64,000 bases of DNA from an uncultured Ectothiorhodospiraceae bacterium (GTDB lineage Bacteria; Pseudomonadota; Gammaproteobacteria; UBA6429; Thiohalophilaceae). A program made the position numbers and the translations under genes. Numbering within the stretch: the first letter of the stretch is position 1; each line of letters begins with the position of its first letter. The stretch spans positions 62,001 through 126,000 of the forward strand of contig CAMYMU010000032.1 of assembly GCA_947259575.1 (NCBI GenBank). Reading direction: 5' to 3'. Below are positions 25,851 through 35,173 of this stretch, piece by piece. The notes beneath the pieces are model-generated. The model did no database searches and was not told the origin of the DNA. It saw nothing but the letters and a program-made list of their open reading frames with translations.

Positions 25851-26365
25851 TTCGCCCTGCTAGGGCGAGATACTTTCTTTGTCCGAACAAAGAAAGTATC
25901 CAAAGAAAATCGTCCCCCGTTGCGGGTGTAACCAGCGAGTTTTCGAGTTTTTTGCCCTGACCGGTTTTGATTCGCTTCCATGCTCAGCAAAACCGGGCTC
26001 GCCTTCCCTGGCTCGCTCTTATTTTATTTTTCAAAAAACACAAAAACTCACACACCCGCACATGGGGGATGTTTTGCTCACAACAACATTAGAGATTGTT
26101 TCCAGGTACCTCGTACTGTGCCTGCTCAGTGGATACACCTCCATGCGCTGGCGACGAGAACAAATTGGCTGCAACGCAAGTAAGGCCTGAAAGGGCGAGC
26201 CACGGAAGGCGAGCCTGCGCGTTGAGGCAGGAGGCCGAATCGTGCAGCCTTACTGAGTACTGCCAATTTATTTGAGTAGATAGCCAGCGACGGAGTGTCG
26301 TTTCTTTTGGGTACTTTTCTTTGGACAGGCAAAGAAAAGTATCTCGCTTCAGCGAAGCGAAATAG
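25851..26365. repeat. Dispersed hairpin-ended repeat, copy 1
   Basis: About 515 bases without a gene, filling the gap after the AAA gene. The left end is a short hairpin (TTCGCCCT-gct-AGGGCGA) followed by a perfect 13-base inverted repeat at 25870-25899. The right end has a 12-base inverted repeat (26312-26323 with 26330-26341) and a hairpin CGCTTC-AG-CGAAGCG. The core 26125-26296 is about nine-tenths identical to 47674-47846. The remaining 26366-26418 holds nothing obvious. Confidence 0.85.
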
Positions 26366-26418
26366 GAGTTTATTTCAAAGAGTAGATTCTCCCCCTGAGG
26401 GGGAATCAGAAAAAAGCT

Positions 26419-27300
26419 TTATGGCTCCTTCCCTAATTTCAATGGCAAATTCTTTTGCCGCTCATATTCTTTCATTGAACCATCATAGATTTTGACGTTT
26501 TCGAAACCCAGTTGCCGGAGGGTGAAGTAGGTGTGTGCGGCGCGGTGTCCGGATCGGCAGTAGACGGTGACGGGCTGTTTTGTGTCGGTGACGCCAGCTT
26601 TTGCGAGTTCCTGTTTGAGGAAACTGTTGTCATGTAGGGTGAAGCCTTTTTCAATGTTGAGTGCCTGGTCCCATTGCCAGTGTCGGGCGCCGGGGATATG
26701 GCCAGTGCGTGGGTATTTAGGATTACCGATATATTCTTCCGGTGTGCGCACGTCGAGTAGTACAGTATTTTTCGCCTGAGTAACATCGCGGAGGGTGGCG
26801 GTGGCTTTGCTATTGGTTGTTCTTGGCGTATAGGTTTTGGCCTTTAAGGCAGGCGCAGTATGTGAAATTTTGCGGCCTTCGCGTATCCATTTCACCAGGC
26901 CACCGTTTAACAGTGACATTTTTGGATGATTCAATTGCTCAAGTTCCCATAACAGCCTTGAAGCGTGTAAACCACCCGTATCGTCATAGGCGACCACGTG
27001 AGTTTGCTGGGTGACACCGATTTGTCCCAGTAGTTTGATGATCTGGTTTTGGCCAACACTTAAGCTGACTTTGTTCTTCGATCTGGTCAGGTACTCATAG
27101 GGCAGGTTAATCGCACCGGGCAGGTGAAAACGCTGGTATTGCAGTCCATCAGACATATCAATTAGTACGATATTGTCGTTCCCCAGGTTTTTTGCAAGCC
27201 ACTCGGTTGAGACCAGGTTTTGTGCACCATCTTGGGCAGACCAGAGTGCGCTACTGAGTAGCAATAATATGAGTGTTAAAGTGGTTTTTATTGTGACCAA
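26419..27300 (-). CDS. Exported two-domain rhodanese (SseA-type sulfurtransferase)
   Basis: 293 residues. The N-terminus is a signal peptide (LTLILLLLSSALWSAQDG), so it acts in the periplasm. Two rhodanese domains follow: the first lacks the cysteine (AYDDTGG at 104-110), the second has the active-site C248 in YCRSGHRAAHT. This is the normal TST-type arrangement. The start is a TTG at 27300 with AGAGGG eight bases ahead. It may move sulfane sulfur. Confidence 0.92.
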   Translation of the reverse strand: MVTIKTTLTLILLLLSSALWSAQDGAQNLVSTEWLAKNLGNDNIVLIDMSDGLQYQRFHLPGAINLPYEYLTRSKNKVSLSVGQNQIIKLLGQIGVTQQTHVVAYDDTGGLHASRLLWELEQLNHPKMSLLNGGLVKWIREGRKISHTAPALKAKTYTPRTTNSKATATLRDVTQAKNTVLLDVRTPEEYIGNPKYPRTGHIPGARHWQWDQALNIEKGFTLHDNSFLKQELAKAGVTDTKQPVTVYCRSGHRAAHTYFTLRQLGFENVKIYDGSMKEYERQKNLPLKLGKEP

Positions 27301-27379
27301 GGTCCAATCCCTCTTGAATACGTTAGACGCTGTCGTTAATCTGTGGATTGTAGAATAGCAGGTGAATCCTTACTAGAGC

Positions 27380-28849
27380 ATGTCAGCCGTAAATTGCAAA
27401 TACCATACAACGACACCTGCTCGTTGGAGATGCCGTCATTGTAAAATCAGTTTTTGCCCGGGGTGTGTTACTGAAACCAAATCAGGTAGTGCCCCTGACT
27501 GTCCGGTCTGCAAACGACAATTACAGTCGCTGGGTTCTGAGAATCTGGTCACCCCGTTTTGGTCGAGACTACGTGAGTTTTTCATATACCCTGCTAACCC
27601 TCATCCTTTATTACTGATAGTTGCATTGTCGGCGATTATATTTTTAGTTGGTTTAGTACCTGCTGGCTGGACGGTCACTTTTGATATCTTGGTTTGGAAA
27701 ATTGAACTGGTTTATATCCTGCTATTCCCGTTTCTGGTGTTATTTTTGAATTATGCTTATAACGTTTTAAGTGATACAGCGCATGGACATTTAAAACCAA
27801 GGGAAGTAACAGCGGAACGGCTGTTTGATAATAGCTTTGTCGTTTTCGAACTACTACTACTGCTGTTGTTCCTTGAATTATTTCAAGTCGCAGCGGGTAG
27901 TCTATTCAAAGAGCCCGGTTATCTCACGGCTGCAGTCTTGACTTCACTAGTCTCACCTGCGGTGATCATGGTCCTGGTGATTGATAAACAATTTTTTAGT
28001 GCAATAAATCCAGTCAGAGTGATGACAGTCATCACCCGAATCGGAATGCCATATTTCATCATGTTTGCGATGTTTTATCTTCTGGATTTAGCACAGTTCT
28101 ATTTGATGGACATACTACTGGAATACGTTGACTACTCGTACTCATTGGCAGTGTACGCATTTGTTTCGATGTACTTCTATTTAATCATGTTTAATATGAT
28201 GGGCTACACACTGTATCAACACCATGGTGTACTTGGCTATGATATCGATGTTGAAATGCATCAACAGGAAGATGAAGGTCAGTTTGATACTGTTAGCGTT
28301 AGCCCGGAGATGCGTGCAGTAGAAATTTTAATTCATGAGGGAAAAACCGATCAGGCACTGAAAGAGTTGCAGGATATGGTTAAAAAGAATCCCAGCGATA
28401 CGGATGCCCGCGATAGAATACTCAAGTTATCAAGACTTGTTGGTAATACTGAACTGCATGCAATCCAGGCACAGTTGTATATGTCGTATTTAATTGATGA
28501 AAATAAAGTCGGCCAAGCTGCGTTGGTTTTTGAATCTTGTTATGACTATGATAAAACCTTAAAGCCGACCAAGGCGCCTGAACGCCTGGAAATGGCAAAA
28601 TATTTCCGTAAAAAAAGCAAATATAAATTAGCAACAGCGGTTTTGAATGAATTGCATCGTGATTTTCCAAGCTTTGACGGTATTCCTCAGGCCTACCTGA
28701 TTGTTGCGCAAACCTTGTGCGAGCAATTTAATGATGATGAACGTGCAAGAAAGATTCTTGAATTCGTTATCAAGAACTATGGGGCTCACCCTCAAATTCC
28801 TGAGATTCAAGAGTACTTAAAGATCGTTAAAGGACTTTCGGAAAATTAG
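27380..28849 (+). CDS. Membrane protein with N-terminal zinc finger and C-terminal TPR-like region
   Basis: 489 residues in three parts: a B-box-like cysteine finger (CKYHTTTPARWRCRHCKISFCPGC, then CPVCKR) in the first 45 residues; about six membrane helices (75-290); and a soluble helical C-terminus with TPR-like repeats (AVEILIHEGKTDQALKELQD, from 310). The B-box-like finger plus membrane domain plus repeats suggests a cytoplasmic scaffold. No enzyme motif seen. It converges with the rhomboid at 28864, which also has a TPR-like tail. Confidence 0.82.
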   Translation: MSAVNCKYHTTTPARWRCRHCKISFCPGCVTETKSGSAPDCPVCKRQLQSLGSENLVTPFWSRLREFFIYPANPHPLLLIVALSAIIFLVGLVPAGWTVTFDILVWKIELVYILLFPFLVLFLNYAYNVLSDTAHGHLKPREVTAERLFDNSFVVFELLLLLLFLELFQVAAGSLFKEPGYLTAAVLTSLVSPAVIMVLVIDKQFFSAINPVRVMTVITRIGMPYFIMFAMFYLLDLAQFYLMDILLEYVDYSYSLAVYAFVSMYFYLIMFNMMGYTLYQHHGVLGYDIDVEMHQQEDEGQFDTVSVSPEMRAVEILIHEGKTDQALKELQDMVKKNPSDTDARDRILKLSRLVGNTELHAIQAQLYMSYLIDENKVGQAALVFESCYDYDKTLKPTKAPERLEMAKYFRKKSKYKLATAVLNELHRDFPSFDGIPQAYLIVAQTLCEQFNDDERARKILEFVIKNYGAHPQIPEIQEYLKIVKGLSEN

Positions 28850-28863
28850 TTAGTTTATTAAGG

Positions 28864-30285
28864 TTAAGCTTCTTGAATCCGTTTCGCTTCTTCACTATCC
28901 GGGTAGTTTTCCAGCAACATATTTAAGTAATTAGCCCGTTTCTCTTCGTCAACGTTTTTATAGCTCATAGCGATCGTGTGCAGGACTTCAGCATTTTTCT
29001 TAAACTCTTTTACAGAGTTTACTAAAAGATTGGCAATCTTTTCCGCATCTTCAATATTTCCCCCTGAGGCTAACTTAATTGCGATGCTGGCGAGAAGGTC
29101 GGGAGTCCAGCGAGGTTTAGGTTTTGCATTATTTGCATAGTGTTGATATGTCTCGTAGACAACCCGGATAGTATTGCTGTCGGTCCCTGGAAACATAAGT
29201 AACTTGTGGGCATAACGATGGTAATCATCAGAGGCTGGATTATATTTTGCGATGGTAAAGAGTTGTTGCTGAATTTTAATGTTGTCTGGGTACTGCTTTT
29301 CAAGTGAAGAAAATACATCTTTGGCTTCATCAATCTTCATACTAGCAAGTAGCTGGTGTCCCTTTGCAAAATCGTTCTCAAAATTGGCATTAACCGCAGA
29401 TGCGCCAGCATTGTTGTATTTAATTCCGCCAGGAATAAATTTTAGAGCCCCGGCAAACAGTAAACCGCCAAACAGCCCTCCCAGGTGCGCTTCTATATTG
29501 ATATTAGAGTCAAATACAAAATAGATGATTGCCTGGGATAAAAAATAGAGTGGCAGAATCCAGACGGCGCGGGCTTTAATAAAATCGAAATAGACAAACA
29601 GGAAATAGAAAAATGATATTTTTCTGAAGCCATATATCATGATCGCCATGCCAAGGATACCGGCTATCGCCCCAGAGGCACCTATTCCATAACTTAATGA
29701 GTCGCTATGGATAATAACAAACAGGTAGTTACCGGCCAGGCCAGATATAAGGTAGCCCAATAAAAATAACAGACGTCCTATGAGTATCTCAATACCCAGG
29801 CCGAGCAATATCAGCATCACGATATTGCCAATTAGATGCGCATTATCTTCGTGGATGAACAGGCTGGTGAAAGAGGTAAGTAGACTAGGTTCCGATGAGT
29901 TTAAGGCATATTTTGTTTTGACCGATCGGTTCAGCAATATATGATATTCATCTTTGTTCGCGCGCCACTCTGCATAAGCAGGGTCATCTGGCGTAATAAT
30001 CTCATCATTTTCCAGCTTCTTTTGAAAAGCACCATCCTGGCGCATTTGGATATAAGTGCTACGGCTCTCGGTATTATTCGCAGAGACATTTTTTTTATAT
30101 TGGATATAGCGTTGCAGCTCGAGCATATCGAGGCCTGAGCGTTGATAATAGTCACTGGCATAGCCTTCGTACTTATCGTCATTGACTTGCCACATGAAAA
30201 AAATGAGCACATTAGCGATAACTAATATCAGGGTGATTAACGGAGGGTTCCGCCAGTTTGGTTTTTGCTCTAGAGGTAAAAACAT
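28864..30285 (-). CDS. Rhomboid protease with TPR-like C-terminal domain
   Basis: 473 residues. The catalytic serine is S204 (GASG) and the histidine H267 (AHLGG); FIHEDNAHLIGNIVM is the usual early motif. A long soluble loop (about 40-135) lies between the first and second membrane helices, and residues 300-473 form a helical TPR-like tail (FENDFAKGHQLLASMKIDEA; LLENYPDSEEAKRI). Both parts are unusual additions to the core rhomboid, and the tail should bind a protein partner or substrate. Confidence 0.93.
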   Translation of the reverse strand: MFLPLEQKPNWRNPPLITLILVIANVLIFFMWQVNDDKYEGYASDYYQRSGLDMLELQRYIQYKKNVSANNTESRSTYIQMRQDGAFQKKLENDEIITPDDPAYAEWRANKDEYHILLNRSVKTKYALNSSEPSLLTSFTSLFIHEDNAHLIGNIVMLILLGLGIEILIGRLLFLLGYLISGLAGNYLFVIIHSDSLSYGIGASGAIAGILGMAIMIYGFRKISFFYFLFVYFDFIKARAVWILPLYFLSQAIIYFVFDSNINIEAHLGGLFGGLLFAGALKFIPGGIKYNNAGASAVNANFENDFAKGHQLLASMKIDEAKDVFSSLEKQYPDNIKIQQQLFTIAKYNPASDDYHRYAHKLLMFPGTDSNTIRVVYETYQHYANNAKPKPRWTPDLLASIAIKLASGGNIEDAEKIANLLVNSVKEFKKNAEVLHTIAMSYKNVDEEKRANYLNMLLENYPDSEEAKRIQEA

Positions 30286-30419
30286 CGATTAAGTCACAAA
30301 TAATTCAATAAAACTCGTTGAGGGCCGATGAAATGCAAATAATAGTTAAGTGAATCAAGGAATAAGTCGGTACGCTTGTTTTATTATTCTAATTGTTATG
30401 CTTACATAGTAAGGTGATT

Positions 30420-31367
30420 ATGGTGGAAGTCTCCAAATTTGTCACGCAATCTCAGGATGAAAACGTGGATAATCAGCAAGTTATCGATGCGGTCGAACAA
30501 GCAGTTGATAGACATCAAATTTTTGGTGATCTGCTCACGACCATAGAAAAACAATACCTTCTTGATCGTGGTGTGGTACGCAGCGTGCTGCCCGGCGTCA
30601 AGTTATGCCGCCAGTCACAACGTGATGACAAAGTATTTATCCTGGTTGTTGGCGAGGTTGAAGCCAGCTCAGGTGAAGATAGCAGCAAGACGCATATTGC
30701 CAGCTTGAAGCAAGGTGAGATTTTTGGCGAAATTGCAGCATTGTTTGGTATGCCAAGGGTCTGTGATGTCACCGTTACCCGACCTTCTGTGGTACTGGAG
30801 ATCCCAAGTGATGTACTGCGTTCAATCATCGAAGCACGTGCTGAGCTGCGCGACGCAGTTGTCGAGCGTTTTAAAGAACGAATTACAGAAACAGCTTTAC
30901 GTACGGTGCCAATGTTCCGTTATCTAGATGAAGAAACCATGCAAATGTTGGTGGCGCATTCTACCTTGATGGGAGCCCCTCCTGGCAGCATCCTTATCGA
31001 AGAAGGTGAGGTAGGTGAAGCCCTTTATGTCGTGATTTATGGAAACCTACGGGTCAGCCATAACGTGAACAACAAACACCTCAACCTGGCCTTACTACAG
31101 CCAGGAGACTATTTTGGTGAATGGTCGCTGTTAACAGGTGCGCCGCGCACAGCAACGGTCTCTGCGCTGTCACAAGTCGAACTCGTCTCCCTCGATCGTG
31201 CGACTTTTCTTGAAATCGTGCAAAAGCATCCGGAGATCCGCGACAGGATCGATCTCGAGGCGCATAATCGCCATGATCAGTTGAAGACTAAAGAAGCGCT
31301 ATGTGGCGAGTCAAAGGCAAGCCAGAATCTTGATGGAATTAAGAATATCCTGAAAGATAATGAGTGA
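30420..31367 (+). CDS. Protein with two cyclic-nucleotide-binding domains
   Basis: 315 residues from ATG 30420 with AAGGTG five bases upstream (the frame is open from 30393). Two cNMP-binding domains follow one another: the first has FGEIAALFGMPR (phosphate-binding cassette), the second FGEWSLLTGAPRTATV. No DNA-binding HTH follows, so it is not a CRP-type regulator. It may act as a regulatory subunit for an unknown partner. The next plus-strand genes include a PA2779 homologue. Confidence 0.9.
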   Translation: MVEVSKFVTQSQDENVDNQQVIDAVEQAVDRHQIFGDLLTTIEKQYLLDRGVVRSVLPGVKLCRQSQRDDKVFILVVGEVEASSGEDSSKTHIASLKQGEIFGEIAALFGMPRVCDVTVTRPSVVLEIPSDVLRSIIEARAELRDAVVERFKERITETALRTVPMFRYLDEETMQMLVAHSTLMGAPPGSILIEEGEVGEALYVVIYGNLRVSHNVNNKHLNLALLQPGDYFGEWSLLTGAPRTATVSALSQVELVSLDRATFLEIVQKHPEIRDRIDLEAHNRHDQLKTKEALCGESKASQNLDGIKNILKDNE

Positions 31368-31498
31368 GCTGTTTTATTCCACTACTCATCCTTTCTAGTG
31401 TCATCCATTTATAAAAATTAGTATTGTGATCGAGAACCTTGGCAGCGAGGTCTGGTTGGTTTACAGTTAGGCTACTAATAATCTGGTGGAGGATAACC

Positions 31499-31885
31499 AT
31501 GTCTTTGTTTTCAAAATCAAAGCGAATTTTACTTAGTCTTTTTGTTTTTTCGACGTTTACCCTAGGTATGCAAAATGTTGCTATCGGAGCCATTGTGACA
31601 TCTGGTGACATGGTTGCTGCCCAGCAAAGTCAATCTGATCGTGATGAATTAAAAACCTTGATGGCGCGCGAAGATGTGCGTGATCAGCTTGTTGAGCTTG
31701 GCGTTGATGTTGATGCGGCCATTGCGCGTGTTGATAGTATGACTGATACTGAAGTGCAGCAGCTCTCAGCAAAGATGGATGAGATGCCAGCGGCAAGCGG
31801 ATTCATCGAGACAGCTGTGTTGGCTTTCCTGGTGCTGGTAGTACTTGAAGTAACCGGTGTTACCGACATCCTGCCAAATATCTAA
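31499..31885 (+). CDS. PA2779 family protein
   Basis: 128 residues from ATG 31499 (GGAGG upstream). A signal peptide or membrane anchor (LLSLFVFSTFTLGMQ), then a polar helical region with the motif SQSDRDELKTLMAREDVRDQLVELGVD, and a C-terminal membrane helix followed by VTDILPNI, the PA2779 signature. It lies 11 bases before the PA2778-like peptidase, as in Pseudomonas. Probably partners with that peptidase; function unknown. Confidence 0.93.
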   Translation: MSLFSKSKRILLSLFVFSTFTLGMQNVAIGAIVTSGDMVAAQQSQSDRDELKTLMAREDVRDQLVELGVDVDAAIARVDSMTDTEVQQLSAKMDEMPAASGFIETAVLAFLVLVVLEVTGVTDILPNI

Positions 31886-31896
31886 TTGTCTCCTCT

Positions 31897-32868
31897 ATGA
31901 AGTATGAATATCGGGCTACCTGTCGTGGGATGGGTAGCCTGTTTTTTTGTCTGTTCCTTTTTGCCTGTGCTGGCACACCACAATCCGATTCGCTGATATC
32001 TTCGATTCCAGCGGAACTAAAAAAACCGACAGAGTTAACCTCGGTTCCCTTCTATCCTCAAAAAGAGTATCAATGCGGGCCGGCAGCACTCGCGATGCTG
32101 CTTGATTTTCAAGGTAAACAAGTTGAGATAGAAGAACTCATCAGCAAAGTTTACATCCCTGAACGCAAAGGTAGCCTTCAACTTGAGTTGATAACGGCTG
32201 TTCGTGACTACGATCTAATTCCTTACATTCTAGTCGCCGAGTTGGATGCGGTGCTACGTGAAGTTAAGGCAGGTCGCCCCGTACTGGTGTTGCAAAACCT
32301 CGGCGTGAGCTGGTATCCACAATGGCACTATGCTGTGATCGTAGGTTATGACTTGAATGAAGAAGAGTTAATCTTACGTTCGGGTACGATTGAACGTTAT
32401 CGGATTAACTTGTTTACTTTTGAACACACATGGCGAAGGGGTAAACGTTGGGCGATGATTTTATTAAAACCAGGTGAGTTGCCCTTAGCTGGGGATGATT
32501 GGCGTTATATGAGCGCCATTGTTGGTTTTGAGCAAAAGAATAAATGGCGATTATTAGATAAGGCGTATCGGGCTGGACTAGAACGTTGGTCTACGAGTCG
32601 CGAATTATTGATGGGCTATGGAAATAATTTGTATATGCAGGGCCAGCTTGCCGAAGCGCTGCAGCAGTATCAAAAAGTAATTAGTTATGATCCTAAGTTT
32701 GCAGCCGCTTATAACAATGCAGCTCAGGTCTATGCTGAGCAGGGTCAATTTGAAAAGGCAGTGAGCTTCGTCCAGAAAGCGATTAGCCTGGGTGGCGTGC
32801 ACATCCAGCAATACCGGTCTACACTGAAAGATATTCGTCGAATGCAAAAAGAAAATTATAGCGAGTAG
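31897..32868 (+). CDS. PA2778 family cysteine peptidase lipoprotein
   Basis: 323 residues. A lipoprotein signal ends in LFAC (C24). Residues 45-200 form a C39-like peptidase domain with YQCGPAAL (C60) and the histidine in WYPQWHYAVIVGYD (H144). TPR repeats follow at about 235-310 (YNNAAQVYAEQGQFEKAVSF). The C39-like fold usually cuts leader peptides after double glycines, but here the domain is outside the membrane. Gene order with PA2779 is conserved. Confidence 0.93.
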   Translation: MKYEYRATCRGMGSLFFCLFLFACAGTPQSDSLISSIPAELKKPTELTSVPFYPQKEYQCGPAALAMLLDFQGKQVEIEELISKVYIPERKGSLQLELITAVRDYDLIPYILVAELDAVLREVKAGRPVLVLQNLGVSWYPQWHYAVIVGYDLNEEELILRSGTIERYRINLFTFEHTWRRGKRWAMILLKPGELPLAGDDWRYMSAIVGFEQKNKWRLLDKAYRAGLERWSTSRELLMGYGNNLYMQGQLAEALQQYQKVISYDPKFAAAYNNAAQVYAEQGQFEKAVSFVQKAISLGGVHIQQYRSTLKDIRRMQKENYSE

Positions 32869-32871
32869 TGG

Positions 32872-33723
32872 ATGCCGCAGAATGTTACCGAGATAGTCGC
32901 TGAGCTCGAACGGAATGCTGACGCGAAAAAATTAGAACTCCCTTCATTACCCGACATTATTACCCTGATCCAGGAAGCCATTGATGATCCTAACAAAGGG
33001 GTCAATCATGTTGCTCGTATTATTCAGTTAGATCCGACCCTTAGTGCAAGGTTACTCACGATTGCCAACTCACCTCTGTATAGGGCCAACCTGCAATTGC
33101 AAAGCCTCAATCAAGCCATCCAGCGCTTAGGCCTGGGTGTTACCCGCAATATTGTGACAAGCTTGATATTGCATAACATTTTTAGCGTCTCATCGGCTAG
33201 ATTGCATAATAAAATTAAGGCTTTGTGGCAACATAGTTGCCGTGTCGCGGCAATTTCACGGGTAATTGCCTCGCTTACACCGGGTATTCAGCCCGATCGA
33301 GCGATGTTGGCTGGATTGTTGCATGATATCGGAGTGCTGCCGATCTTGATTTATGCTGATCAGGCCAACACGGATGCGGTGAATCCAGAGGTGCTGGACG
33401 AAGTGATTAAACAGTTGAGCAAGAACCTGGGTCGGAAAATTATAGAGCAGTGGCAATTAGGTAACGATATCTGTGAAGTACCCACTGCTATTGATGATTG
33501 GCAGCGGGATCATGAAGGCGATGCTGATTATGCCGACGTTGTGCAAATAGCACATATACATAGTCAGTTTGGTGAGAACAAGGCAGATGAGGTGCCAGCT
33601 TTGAGCCAACTGCCAGCCTTCAACAAGTTAAGTCTTGCGAAGATGGGGCCCCATGCGGGGCTGGAATTGATCGAACAGGCGAGCGACGAAATTAATGCCA
33701 CGATTCGATTACTAAATGGATAG
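32872..33723 (+). CDS. HDOD domain signalling protein
   Basis: 283 residues, a single HDOD domain from about residue 20: PSLPDIITLIQEAIDDPNKGV, DPTLSARLLTIANSPLY, LNQAIQRLGLGVTRNI and GLLHDIGVLPIL. HDIG is kept, but the later metal-binding residues of HD enzymes are not all evident. It starts three bases after the peptidase gene, so it belongs to that transcript. Role unknown. Confidence 0.93.
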   Translation: MPQNVTEIVAELERNADAKKLELPSLPDIITLIQEAIDDPNKGVNHVARIIQLDPTLSARLLTIANSPLYRANLQLQSLNQAIQRLGLGVTRNIVTSLILHNIFSVSSARLHNKIKALWQHSCRVAAISRVIASLTPGIQPDRAMLAGLLHDIGVLPILIYADQANTDAVNPEVLDEVIKQLSKNLGRKIIEQWQLGNDICEVPTAIDDWQRDHEGDADYADVVQIAHIHSQFGENKADEVPALSQLPAFNKLSLAKMGPHAGLELIEQASDEINATIRLLNG

Positions 33724-33743
33724 AACTATTACGGGTAGTCATA

Positions 33744-34319
33744 ATGATTTTTCATAAAATTTTTGCAGTGATGTGTTTGTTAGCTGCCAGTCAATTTGTA
33801 CATGCGGATTCGATTAATATTCAACTTAGTAATGAAAGTGCACGCTTCATGTATGCAGCAGAAGTCTTTGGTGGCCAGTTTGGTCCCACTGATCTGGAAG
33901 TAGGTGCTTACTTCAATGAGGATGATGATACGGTTGCGCATGTCAGTCTGGTGCTACGAAGTGACTCCATAGATAACCCACTTATTGCCGCGATCGGTGG
34001 ACGTGTCTATTATGGTGATGTTGGTAATGCACCAACACAAACGCAGGCCGATGTAGCTGCACTTGCCTTTGGTGTTGCTCTTCAGTTCAGGCCTGAAGGT
34101 TTGGGGGGTAGCATTAGGGGATATTATTTTATCTCACCCAGTGTAACTTCATTTATGGATGCGGATACCTTTACTGAATTTGGTGTATCGCTCGATTTTG
34201 ATATAACAGATCAGGTTGGCATCTATGTGGGCTACCGTAACATGTCGACAGATCTTGATAATGGCACCGAAATTGAAATTGATGACAGCGTTATGTACGG
34301 GGTGTTGTTTCGCTTCTAA
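33744..34319 (+). CDS. YfaZ-like outer membrane protein
   Basis: 191 residues. A signal peptide ends in FVHADS. The mature part is beta-rich, with alternating residues and a final VLFRF, which suits an outer membrane barrel of 8 to 10 strands. The N-terminal pattern SINIQLSNESARFMYAAEVFG fits YfaZ. It starts 20 bases after the HDOD gene and closes this group. Confidence 0.85.
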   Translation: MIFHKIFAVMCLLAASQFVHADSINIQLSNESARFMYAAEVFGGQFGPTDLEVGAYFNEDDDTVAHVSLVLRSDSIDNPLIAAIGGRVYYGDVGNAPTQTQADVAALAFGVALQFRPEGLGGSIRGYYFISPSVTSFMDADTFTEFGVSLDFDITDQVGIYVGYRNMSTDLDNGTEIEIDDSVMYGVLFRF

Positions 34320-34405
34320 TTAGCAAAATACTACCTTTGTCGTATTGAGGCTATATTTCTGATTATTTAGTATCAGGTCTTTTCGGGCTTGATCTCGTTT
34401 TTCAC

Positions 34406-35092
34406 ATGCAAAAGTATTCAACGATATTTTTTGATTTGTTCAACACCCTGATTAGTGTTGGCGAAGTTCCCTCTCATGTTGGTCGTTTTACCGCAGACAT
34501 CCTTGGATTTGATCATGATGAATGGAATACGGCATGTTTTAGTGCTGAACATGAAATTTGTCGGCCAACTAAACATGAACAAGTCCTGCATACTCTGGCA
34601 AAGAATATTGATCCTGATATAAGTCCTGAGCAGATAAAAGAAGCGGCTGAACACCGTCAGCGACGTTTCGATTATGCCTTGTTACAAGTTAGATCTGACG
34701 TGCTGGAGGTACTTCAGCAGTTGAAAGGCAGTGGCATAAAATTGGGTTTGGTCTCAAATGCATCAACGGCAGAGGTTGCAGCATGGTCTGACTCACCTTT
34801 GGCAAAACTATTCGATAAGGCCTTCTTCAGTTGTGAATGCGGTTTTAAAAAACCTGATCAAACAATCTATCAACATGCAATTACCCAGATGCAATCAACA
34901 ATAGAGGATTGCCTGTTTGTCGGCGACGGTGGTAGCGATGAATTATCAGGAGCACATCAGTTTGGTTTAACAAGTGTGTTGACTACACAGTTTTCAAAAC
35001 CGAAACGCATAGAAAAAGTTCGTCAACAGCAAGCAGCTGCGATTAGTCATGAAATAGCGCATATTTGCGGTGTTTTTGAGTTACTCGAGTAA
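34406..35092 (+). CDS. HAD-like hydrolase
   Basis: 228 residues with haloacid dehalogenase motifs: FDLFNTL (motif I, nucleophile D11; the second Asp of the phosphatase pattern DxD is absent), GLVSNAS (motif II), a lysine in KKPDQ (motif III) and VGDGGSDE (motif IV). The first motif is like haloacid dehalogenases and YjjG-type enzymes. Substrate unknown. Confidence 0.92.
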   Translation: MQKYSTIFFDLFNTLISVGEVPSHVGRFTADILGFDHDEWNTACFSAEHEICRPTKHEQVLHTLAKNIDPDISPEQIKEAAEHRQRRFDYALLQVRSDVLEVLQQLKGSGIKLGLVSNASTAEVAAWSDSPLAKLFDKAFFSCECGFKKPDQTIYQHAITQMQSTIEDCLFVGDGGSDELSGAHQFGLTSVLTTQFSKPKRIEKVRQQQAAAISHEIAHICGVFELLE

Positions 35093-35135
35093 ATTAAGGC
35101 GGCTTACATAGGTAGTAATTGAAAGGGAAAATGAA

Positions 35136-35160
35136 ACGGGACCGCTAACAGCGGCCCCGT
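35136..35160 (-). terminator. Terminator after HU gene
   Basis: Stem ACGGGACCGCT / AGCGGCCCCGT (one G-T pair) with a 3-base loop. On the minus strand it is followed by a T-rich stretch. It lies 14 bases after the HU stop. Confidence 0.7.
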
Positions 35161-35173
35161 GTCGGTGGAGCTT

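Noticed and set aside
26126-26332. Minus-strand frame with a homologous frame at 47675-47944
   Set aside because: Both lie wholly inside the dispersed repeat; their shared amino acids follow from shared DNA. There is no ribosome site or codon-like substitution pattern.
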